Assembly (NCBI GenBank): GCA_031292305.1
Contig: JARLHJ010000025.1
Location: 1 to 28,110, forward strand
Direction of reading: 5' to 3'
Source of the DNA: Candidatus Babeliales bacterium
GTDB lineage: Bacteria; Babelota; Babeliae; Babelales; JABDEC01
Length of the DNA stretch: 28,110 nucleotides
The notes under the pieces are model-generated. The model was not told where the DNA came from, searched no databases, and worked only from the letters and a program-made list of their open reading frames with translations. A program made the position numbers and the translations under genes. Below, piece by piece: positions 8,708 through 15,629 of this stretch; positions within the stretch are counted from its first letter, which is position 1; every line of letters begins with the position of its first letter.

Positions 8708-10474
8708 TTAGAATGAAATACCAAATTGACCTAAAACACCCCATTGATTAATAGCTCTATTATCTTGGCCAAATTCTACTTCGCCACCCAGAGAAACATA
8801 CATTGGATATTTGCATTCAAATTGATATCCAAGAGCTGCAAATACTTTGTTTGATATAGCACTTGGGTTTAATGCAGATGAAAAATCAATATCACCTATT
8901 CCAATAAATACAGGATCTGCATTAATAGGACCCGGAGTTGATATTGTTGTTGTAGGAGCAGTTGAATTATTAGGCGCACAAGTACTACAATTTGCAGTAG
9001 AACAAATATCAATAGTAGTTGGTGTGCAAAATGGAAAATTACCAGCAATTATAGGATCAGCTGGCGCTATACCATATTTATTTTCTGCAAAACCACTAAA
9101 GCAAACAGTGTTAGCCCTTTTATCTTTACTTCTATACCAGAAGTTATATCCTAAATCACCAAAGAAATTACAATACGCAAATTGGAACATTAAAGCACCG
9201 TCAAACATTATATCATTACCGATTTTAGTTTCACCGTGTAAGATATTTGCAGCACGTTCTAGCCCGATCGCTTGACCAGTACAATCAAATGTTTTAAGTA
9301 TTAAAAATTCACTTCCAGGTCCATTTTTTAATTGAAAAGGACGATACTGTCTAGATTTAAATAAATGAGTAATAACAGAATCAAAAAATAAAGTTATGCG
9401 GCCATCATCACAGCCTTTATATAAATCATAAGACGCATTTACAGTTGCCCCTAATTGCCAAGATTTATTAGCACCAATTACAGGCTCTAATAAAAATACA
9501 CCCTTAGGTCTTGTTCCTGTAGGAAACACAATATGCGCACTTGCTCCAATATGACCTCTTTCGCATCTTACAAAATCATAACCTAAGTCTAAATGTAAAC
9601 CCGCTACACCTGTTTTTGATTTTACACAATTGGCAAATCTACCAAATTTAAGTACTGGAACTTCACCAAATGCACTTTGTGCTTCAAATGCCTCTAATAC
9701 TGAATTAAATGGAACCTCTACAGCAGCTGAAGAAACTACACCAGCTGGTATTGTAGTTGCAATATTACCTGTGGTATCACCAGATAAACGCATTTCTGTT
9801 TTGCAGTTAGCAATTACCATATTAATACGCGCCCAAGAATTACAAACACAATCATTTAAATCAAATTTAAAATCTAAGTCTGCAATAATATTTCTAATTT
9901 TTGGATTTAAACAAATATCACCAATTGCTCCAGGTGCATTATTAGTTGTTGATAAGCCAAGTTCTATAGCATTAATATCATAAGTTTGATTATTACCTGG
10001 AACACCTACTGTCATGCAGTTACAATCATCACAATTAAAAGAAAACCATTGTGCTAATTTTTTATCATGAAAAGATTGTTGATATTCTAAAGTAACAACT
10101 CCGCGTGCATTACAATCATTAAAACATGAATCTTCTGCACGAATATCATACCCATTGGTTCCTGAACTTAATATTCTACGGGCAGCGTTAGAATCTTGTG
10201 GTCTTTGTGAAAAAAAGGTTTTGCCATAAAAATTGCCGTTATCTCCACAACATCTACGTTCTATATCACATGACTTACAAGAAACACAGTTCTTAAAAAA
10301 ACAGTCTTCTATGTTTGTTTTTGCATCACAACAATCACTAGAACTAGAACTGCCGCTACAAGATTTTGAGATACTAGAGGTTGCGCTATTGCAATTGTTA
10401 TTAGAACTGCAGCAATCTCCATTTATATAGGCGCTCAATGAAAGAATTAAAAAAAACAACTTCCTTATTTGCAT
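8708..10474 (-). CDS. Cys-rich predicted outer-membrane beta-barrel protein
   Basis: A 588-residue protein with a signal peptide ending at YING (residues 16-19) and a good AAAGGAG site. Residues 20-80 are extremely rich in Cys and Ser, with CC pairs and CVSCKSC, and would be heavily disulfide-bonded outside the cytoplasm. The remainder has alternating polar and aromatic strands (for example LHLDLGYDF, ALMFQFAYCNFFGDLGYNFWY, VFAALGYQFE) and ends in GQFGISF. A final Phe is the usual signal for Bam-assembled outer-membrane barrels. Further Cys pairs occur in predicted loops (CDDCNC, CSTANCSTC). I do not recognise a named family. The Cys-rich, cross-linked design recalls the Cys-rich outer-membrane proteins of Chlamydia in style only, not by sequence match. 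Probably a major surface protein or porin. Confidence 0.65.
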   Translation of the reverse strand: MQIRKLFFLILSLSAYINGDCCSSNNNCNSATSSISKSCSGSSSSSDCCDAKTNIEDCFFKNCVSCKSCDIERRCCGDNGNFYGKTFFSQRPQDSNAARRILSSGTNGYDIRAEDSCFNDCNARGVVTLEYQQSFHDKKLAQWFSFNCDDCNCMTVGVPGNNQTYDINAIELGLSTTNNAPGAIGDICLNPKIRNIIADLDFKFDLNDCVCNSWARINMVIANCKTEMRLSGDTTGNIATTIPAGVVSSAAVEVPFNSVLEAFEAQSAFGEVPVLKFGRFANCVKSKTGVAGLHLDLGYDFVRCERGHIGASAHIVFPTGTRPKGVFLLEPVIGANKSWQLGATVNASYDLYKGCDDGRITLFFDSVITHLFKSRQYRPFQLKNGPGSEFLILKTFDCTGQAIGLERAANILHGETKIGNDIMFDGALMFQFAYCNFFGDLGYNFWYRSKDKRANTVCFSGFAENKYGIAPADPIIAGNFPFCTPTTIDICSTANCSTCAPNNSTAPTTTISTPGPINADPVFIGIGDIDFSSALNPSAISNKVFAALGYQFECKYPMYVSLGGEVEFGQDNRAINQWGVLGQFGISF

Positions 10475-10527
10475 TTACTCTCCTTTATTGAAATAATAAA
10501 ATCTTACTTTTTATTTTCATAGCTTAA

Positions 10528-10557
10528 TTGGCAGGACAATTACAATAGATTTATAAT
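10528..10557 (+). promoter_or_regulatory. Candidate sigma-70-type promoter
   Basis: TTGGCA (10528-10533) and TATAAT (10552-10557) are separated by 18 bases, upstream of the first glycosyltransferase gene of the island. Each element is close to the sigma-70 consensus. In such A+T-rich DNA chance TATAAT matches are common, so this is moderate evidence only. Confidence 0.4.
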
Positions 10558-10592
10558 TTGATTTAATTTACTTTTTTTATTAAATTGGCCTG
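10557..10592 (+). promoter_or_regulatory. 36-base leader motif shared with the bifunctional glycosyltransferase gene
   Basis: This stretch matches 13888-13923 at 32 of 36 bases, starting with TTTGATTTAATTTA and containing TTTTTATTAAATT. Both copies lie just upstream of a plus-strand glycosyltransferase start. The motif contains a TTTAAT/ATTAAA inverted repeat. It could be a shared regulatory site, a leader-RNA hairpin, or the remains of a duplicated upstream region. Confidence 0.45.
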
Positions 10593-10595
10593 ATA

Positions 10596-11414
10596 ATGAA
10601 AAAATATATATTTCTATTAATTTTCTTTTTACTTTTTTTTAACATTAAATGTTCTAAACTAGAAAAACCTTTTGTTATTGTAATTCCCTCATATAACAAT
10701 AAGTATTGGTATCAAAAAAACTTAGACTCAGTATTCAGGCAAAATTATACTAATTATAGAGTTATTTATATTGATGATATTTCGTCTGACAAAACGGGGG
10801 AATTAGTTGAACAATATATTATTGAACGCAAACAAACCCACAGAACCAATTTAATAAAAAATACTACGCGCAAGCTTGCACTTGCCAATCTTTACGATGC
10901 AATTCATTCATGCAAACCAGAGGAAATTATTGTTTGTTTAGATGGTGATGATATGCTAGCGCATGAAAGCGTGCTATCTTATTTAAACAACATCTATCAA
11001 AATGCAAATACTTGGTTAACATATGGGCAATATAAATGGTACCCATACTCAAAAGATGGAGATTGGGGATGCATAGAACTTCCAGATTATGTTATTGAAA
11101 ATAATTTATTTAGAGAATCTAGATATTGCACATCACATTTGCGAACTTTTTATGCATCATTATTTCATAAAATAAAAAAAGAAGATTTGTTGTATGAAGG
11201 CAAGTTTTTCCCAATGACCGGAGATTTAGCTATGATGTTCCCTTTAATTGAAATGGCAGGCTACCATTCTAAATTTATCTCAGATACTTTATACATTTAT
11301 AATGATGCTTCTATAATAAATGATTATAAGACAAACCCTACTTTACAAATAACGCTTGATCATTATATTCGCAGCCAACCTAAATACCAAAAACTAGAAA
11401 AGCTTTTTGACTAA
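10596..11414 (+). CDS. Exported family 2 glycosyltransferase
   Basis: A 272-residue protein. A signal peptide or signal anchor (residues 4-19, ending NIKC) precedes a GT2 domain of the GT-A fold. It starts with FVIVIPSYN (26-34), has an IDD nucleotide-binding motif (59-61) and a DGDD metal-binding motif (116-119), and ends with an acceptor region carrying SRYCTSHLRTF and a TGDLAMMFPL motif that holds the likely catalytic Asp. GT2 enzymes move a sugar from a nucleotide donor to a sugar, lipid or protein acceptor. Neither donor nor acceptor can be read from the sequence. Its TAA overlaps the ATG of the next gene in a TAATG, so the two are co-translated. The hydrophobic N-terminus is unusual because most soluble GT2 enzymes lack one. 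Confidence 0.85.
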   Translation: MKKYIFLLIFFLLFFNIKCSKLEKPFVIVIPSYNNKYWYQKNLDSVFRQNYTNYRVIYIDDISSDKTGELVEQYIIERKQTHRTNLIKNTTRKLALANLYDAIHSCKPEEIIVCLDGDDMLAHESVLSYLNNIYQNANTWLTYGQYKWYPYSKDGDWGCIELPDYVIENNLFRESRYCTSHLRTFYASLFHKIKKEDLLYEGKFFPMTGDLAMMFPLIEMAGYHSKFISDTLYIYNDASIINDYKTNPTLQITLDHYIRSQPKYQKLEKLFD

Positions 11415-12154
11415 TGAAAAAAATGATTAAAAACTTTATTATACTTCTGTGTTTTCAGATTAACTGTCAAGCAAACTTACAAAATTATTGTACAGCAGCA
11501 GATTCAAAAGATTACAATGCGTTACTTAATTTAATAGATAGCATTCATAAAACCAACCTAATTCAATTAGGTGAAATTTTAATATTTAATTCAGGCCTAG
11601 ATCAAGAGCAAATAAAATATTTAAATAATTTAAAAAAAGTTAAAGTATATAAAACAGAAAAAACAAGTTCGCACATGGCTTTTTCTATAAAACAAGCACT
11701 AGAAATAGTACCTTATGTTTTATGGATAAGCCCAGACATTACAGTTTTAAAACCATTAGACGCGCTTTTTAAATACATTCAATCTAATACTTACTTTTTA
11801 ACAACGATCGGCGATGAATATACAAATATAGGATACAAGCACACATTAGAAGTAAGCCCAAACTTAATGCATAAATTTGACTTACAAGATTCAAGTCGCA
11901 GGTGGATATTGTCTTGCGAACTTATTAATTCAAATTTAATGGGGTTTTCAAAAGATATTTATAATGATTTAGTTTTACAATTTTACGAACATTCTAAAGA
12001 AACTACATATGAACAATCTCTTATTACTGTATTGGCATATATACAAGGCAGAAAAGTTCTAAGACAATCTCATAATCCACAACTTCCTATATATTTAGAT
12101 ATTAACGGAGAACAGGTCGCTTTTTATCTATCATCATCTTTAGTTTTTAAGTAA
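11414..12154 (+). CDS. Exported DUF1647/GT8-like protein lacking the metal-binding Asp
   Basis: A 246-residue protein with a signal peptide ending near QINC (15-18). It aligns with the C-terminal half of the bifunctional protein at 13957: YCTAADSKDYNALLNLIDSI matches its FCTASDSNYF region, and IKQALE, VLW, LKP[LI]D, LFKYI and GDE are shared. That domain resembles the DUF1647/GT8 type of glycosyltransferase, where VLWVDAGT supplies the DxD-like metal site. Here the segment reads VLWISPDIT, so the key Asp is lost, and the GWYSFKP segment before it is missing. It may be an inactive partner or an acceptor-binding subunit of the GT2 enzyme encoded just upstream, with which it shares a TAATG junction. 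Its 3' end overlaps the convergent fucosyltransferase-like gene by 15 bases. Confidence 0.65.
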   Translation: MKKMIKNFIILLCFQINCQANLQNYCTAADSKDYNALLNLIDSIHKTNLIQLGEILIFNSGLDQEQIKYLNNLKKVKVYKTEKTSSHMAFSIKQALEIVPYVLWISPDITVLKPLDALFKYIQSNTYFLTTIGDEYTNIGYKHTLEVSPNLMHKFDLQDSSRRWILSCELINSNLMGFSKDIYNDLVLQFYEHSKETTYEQSLITVLAYIQGRKVLRQSHNPQLPIYLDINGEQVAFYLSSSLVFK

Positions 12155-12976
12155 AATATTTTTAAGACTAGGATTAAAATAACAGACCGCAATAGAAACA
12201 TTAGATATTGTGTGTATAAAATAATCACATTTAGAAAGCAATTGAGATTCAATTAAAATCTCTTCACCCAGCAATGCCTTATTTTGCTTAAATACTTTCC
12301 AAACCGGGTTTGAATTGTTAGATCGATGCGCATCATAAAAAACGACTTTTGAAGATAAACAAGATTGAGCTAGTTTAATTATATTCTCTTCATCTGTTGC
12401 AATAAAAAATTGACACTTTTTACCGAAATTTTGCGCGAGTTGATTTGCATAATCTAATATTTTTTTACTATTCACTCTAGAAATTTCTGTAAACTTATCA
12501 GTGCCACGAATATGAATGCCTATGTTTGTTTTACCTTGCATATTTTTTTTATAAAATGCATTTATTGTGTTTTGAATATTAGGTTTTATTTTTACATATT
12601 TTTTTATTATAGAATTAAACAAGCTTCTATATGTTGAATTATAAGCGAGGTCACTCCATGCATTAATACCAAATTTATCTGGTGAATAATAATTAGAATA
12701 TACTATATCGTCTTTAATCTTTTTTAATTTAGAAACCGGTTCAAAATAATATTCCCATACATTATTGGATTCATTATAACCTTCTGGCTGAAAATACAAC
12801 GATCTTTCCCAGCTCACTACTGGAATCTTATTGTTTCTTTCTGCCCAGATGATGTTAGTTAAAGTTCCTAAAAAATTGGAAAAGAAACCATCTAATCTGC
12901 TGCCAATTACAAATTTTTGGGGATCGCAATTTAAATTGAATATAAAAATAAAAGAGCACAATATAATTTTTTTCAT
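12140..12976 (-). CDS. Exported fucosyltransferase-like protein, tandem copy 2
   Basis: A 278-residue protein with a signal peptide ending at NLNC (14-17). Features of the GT-B fucosyltransferase group (GT11, GT23/NodZ and POFUT-like) are a Gly/Phe-rich GFFSNF loop (30-35), the donor-binding HIRGTDK motif (His155, Arg157, Thr159, Asp160), FFIATDE (190-196) and a Ser-rich C-terminal IHTISNVSIAVCYFNP segment. These enzymes use GDP-fucose. Other GDP-sugars are possible. It is a tandem paralog of the gene just upstream, from which it is separated by only 3 bases, so the pair is co-transcribed. There is no clear binding site in the 3-base gap, and translation may rely on re-initiation. The family assignment rests on motifs and not on a full alignment. 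Confidence 0.65.
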   Translation of the reverse strand: MKKIILCSFIFIFNLNCDPQKFVIGSRLDGFFSNFLGTLTNIIWAERNNKIPVVSWERSLYFQPEGYNESNNVWEYYFEPVSKLKKIKDDIVYSNYYSPDKFGINAWSDLAYNSTYRSLFNSIIKKYVKIKPNIQNTINAFYKKNMQGKTNIGIHIRGTDKFTEISRVNSKKILDYANQLAQNFGKKCQFFIATDEENIIKLAQSCLSSKVVFYDAHRSNNSNPVWKVFKQNKALLGEEILIESQLLSKCDYFIHTISNVSIAVCYFNPSLKNILLKN

Positions 12977-12979
12977 AAT

Positions 12980-13816
12980 TTAGTTTCTTAATAATATATT
13001 TTTAAGACGAGGGTTAAAATAACAGACCGCAATAGAAACATTAGATATTGTATGTATAAAATAGTTACATTTAGAAAGCAATTGAGATTCAATTAAAACC
13101 TCTTCACCCAATATAGCTCTATTATGTAAATAAAAATCCCATACAGGGTTACTATTTTGTGACCTATGTGAAGTGTAAGCAATAACCTTACCCTGCAAAT
13201 TAGATTTAGCTAAATCTAATAACCTCTCTTCATCTGTTGCGACAAAAAACTGACAGTTTTTTCCTAACTTTTTTGCAAGTTTATTTGCACAATTAAAAAT
13301 TACTTTAGTATCAACAGGTTGAACTTCTGTAAATTTATCTGTTCCACGCAAGTGAATACCAATATTTTTTTTATTGTGCATATTTTTTTTATAAAAAACA
13401 TTTATTTTATTTTGGATATTAGGTTTTATTTTTATATATTTTTTTATTATAGAATGAAATAGATTTCTAAATTTTGGGCTATACGATACTGCGTCTAAAG
13501 ACGGAATTTCAAAACCATCAATTGCTGCATATTGCCAATAACTTTTATCGCCCTCTTTAAAGTTTAATTCTGAAATAGATTCAAAATAATATTCCCAAAC
13601 ATTCTTTGAACCATTATAACCATCCACTTGGTAATACGGCGAATGCCATTGGCACCAAACCACCGGTATTTTATTATTTTTTTCTGCCCATCTAATATTT
13701 ATTAACGCAGATAAAAAGTTAGAAAAAAAACCTGATGGTCTACACCCAATTACAAATTTATTTTCATCACCAATTAAGTTAAATATTAGAATAAAAATAA
13801 TTATTGCTTTTTTCAT
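12980..13816 (-). CDS. Exported fucosyltransferase-like protein, tandem copy 1
   Basis: A 278-residue protein of exactly the same length as its downstream paralog. The signal peptide ends at LIG (14-16), aligned with LNC in the paralog. It keeps the GFFSNF loop (29-34), HLRGTDK (His155, Arg157, Asp160), FFVATDE and the IHTISNVSIAVCYFNP end. The two proteins match closely in the first 50 residues and the last 30 but diverge between about 55 and 120, the region likely to contact acceptor, which suggests different acceptors. The binding site is GAGGAGT before the ATG. It is divergent from the bifunctional glycosyltransferase at 13957. Predicted donor is GDP-fucose or another GDP-sugar, from family knowledge only. 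Confidence 0.65.
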   Translation of the reverse strand: MKKAIIIFILIFNLIGDENKFVIGCRPSGFFSNFLSALINIRWAEKNNKIPVVWCQWHSPYYQVDGYNGSKNVWEYYFESISELNFKEGDKSYWQYAAIDGFEIPSLDAVSYSPKFRNLFHSIIKKYIKIKPNIQNKINVFYKKNMHNKKNIGIHLRGTDKFTEVQPVDTKVIFNCANKLAKKLGKNCQFFVATDEERLLDLAKSNLQGKVIAYTSHRSQNSNPVWDFYLHNRAILGEEVLIESQLLSKCNYFIHTISNVSIAVCYFNPRLKNILLRN

Positions 13817-13887
13817 GTACTCCTCAATAACTTAAACTTAAATTAATATATTTTAATTAAATTTAAATTAACAAGATAAAATAATAT

Positions 13888-13923
13888 TTTGATTTAATTT
13901 ATTATTTTTATTAAATTAGCTTG
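13888..13923 (+). promoter_or_regulatory. 36-base leader motif, second copy
   Basis: This matches the motif at 10557-10592 with four substitutions. It lies 33 bases before the ATG of the bifunctional glycosyltransferase gene, compared with 3 bases in the first copy, so spacing to the start is not conserved but order and strand are. Confidence 0.45.
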
Positions 13924-13956
13924 GCTCTAAAAAAATAATTTAAAAAAAGAAGAAAA

Positions 13957-15627
13957 ATGAAAAAAAACTATATAATTTTACTAAATATTTTTTTATCAAT
14001 ATTTACATTAATAGATTCTGCTGAAACAAAAAAACCTAAGGTATCAATTATAACCTCTGTATACAAAGGTAATGATTTTATAGCTGGTTTCTTATCTGAT
14101 ATAACACGTATGTCAATTTTTCCTGAATCTGAACTCATATTAATCAATGCAAACTCACCTGATAATGAAGAGCCAATTATAAAAGAATACATGAAAAAAT
14201 TCCCTAATATAATTTATCAAAAACTTGACCACGATCCTGGATTATATGCTATATGGAATATGGCAGTTAAAATGGCAAAATCAGATTTTATTACTAATGC
14301 AAATCTTGATGATAGGCGCAACCCACAAGCCTTAGAAGATCATATTAAATTCCTTGAAACAAACCCAAATATAGATTTAGTATATGCAGGTTATTTTATA
14401 ACTAATCAAGCAAACGAATTATTTGAATTTAATCATTATAGATGGTTTGTAGAATCGGTTGTATTTACCCCTAAAAATATGCAACTATGCCTAGGTGGAC
14501 CAATGCCTACTTGGAGAAAAAGCATACATGAAAAATATGGATATTTTGATGAAAAATTTTCTTCCGCTGGTGATTTTGAAATGTGGTTACGCGCTGCAAG
14601 CCAAGGTGCAAAATTTAAAAATTTAGAAGGTTATAGTGGGTTATATTACCAAAACCCAACAGGCATATCTACAGACTCTGATACACTAAAAAAAGCTAAA
14701 CGCGATCAAGAAAATAATTCCATTGTAACGCAATATTATGCATATTGGAATTCACCTGATGCTTGCTTTTGCACAGCTTCTGATAGCAATTACTTCCCTT
14801 TATTAATTAACCTAATAGGAAGTATACATGCGACTAATTTTGATAATATCAATGAAATTGCAGTATTTGATTTGGGACTTGAAGCCGAACAAATAAACCA
14901 TTTAAACACGATGAAAAAAGTTCGTGTATATGAAATTGAAAAAGCAAACCCTGATATTATAAAATCAGTTGTTGTCAATAATTGGGGCAAAAAAGTTCCA
15001 GGTTGGTATTCTTTTAAACCTGTAGCAATTAAGCAAGCACTGGAAATGTTTGAAACTGTTTTGTGGGTTGATGCTGGAACAACTATTTTAAAACCTATAG
15101 ATCATTTATTCAAATATATTAAACAAGAAGGTTATTTTATTTGCACTATGGGAGATGAATTAGAAAATAATAAATTAATGCATCCAGTTAGATGGCAAAC
15201 TACTAAATTTTTAATTGATAAATTCGATTTAAATTCCGATGAAAATGTTTGGATAATGGATCAAGAAATTATAGGTGCTAATTTCATTGGATTATCAAGA
15301 AAATCTTATAATGAAATAGCTTTACCATTTTATGAATTAGCAAAAGATATAAGAAATTTTATAGATGATGGCACAACACCGAATGGTTTTGGAACTGCAA
15401 GACATGACCAAACAGTTTTTAATATTATAGCTTACTTAGCTAAATTAAAAATTTACAAACAAGACTATACCCAAATTACTCCGATAGACTTACCATTTGA
15501 TGATACTACATACCCATTTTATATTACATGGCATGGTCATTATGTTAATGACCATACACATGTATATAATTCTCGTAGTGACATTAGAAATTTTCAAGAA
15601 AACAAGTCGCGTATAATTTATAAATAA
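13957..15627 (+). CDS. Exported bifunctional glycosyltransferase: GT2 plus DUF1647/GT8-like domain
   Basis: A 556-residue protein with a signal peptide ending near DSA (20-22). Residues 28-255 form a GT2 domain: VSIITSVYKG at the start, a NLDDR metal-binding motif (116-120), GGPMPTWRKS, and AGDFEMWLR holding the likely catalytic Asp206. Residues 265-556 form a DUF1647/GT8-like domain: CFCTASDSNYF, GWYSFKPVAIKQAL, VLWVDAGT with Asp372, an MDQE motif, and HDQTVFN. Two active-looking transferases in one exported chain suggests that two sugars are added in sequence to one acceptor. The second domain is the intact version of the degenerate protein at 11414. The start follows an A-rich AAGAAGAAAA stretch, and an ATG just after AAAAAAGAAG is the only good choice. 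It converges with the GT-GT-FkbM gene with a 2-base gap. Confidence 0.8.
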   Translation: MKKNYIILLNIFLSIFTLIDSAETKKPKVSIITSVYKGNDFIAGFLSDITRMSIFPESELILINANSPDNEEPIIKEYMKKFPNIIYQKLDHDPGLYAIWNMAVKMAKSDFITNANLDDRRNPQALEDHIKFLETNPNIDLVYAGYFITNQANELFEFNHYRWFVESVVFTPKNMQLCLGGPMPTWRKSIHEKYGYFDEKFSSAGDFEMWLRAASQGAKFKNLEGYSGLYYQNPTGISTDSDTLKKAKRDQENNSIVTQYYAYWNSPDACFCTASDSNYFPLLINLIGSIHATNFDNINEIAVFDLGLEAEQINHLNTMKKVRVYEIEKANPDIIKSVVVNNWGKKVPGWYSFKPVAIKQALEMFETVLWVDAGTTILKPIDHLFKYIKQEGYFICTMGDELENNKLMHPVRWQTTKFLIDKFDLNSDENVWIMDQEIIGANFIGLSRKSYNEIALPFYELAKDIRNFIDDGTTPNGFGTARHDQTVFNIIAYLAKLKIYKQDYTQITPIDLPFDDTTYPFYITWHGHYVNDHTHVYNSRSDIRNFQENKSRIIYK

Positions 15628-15629
15628 AA

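Noticed and set aside
8847-9983. Plus-strand open frames opposite the outer-membrane gene
   Set aside because: They are antisense shadows; the minus-strand frame has a signal peptide, Cys motifs and a barrel-type C-terminal Phe.
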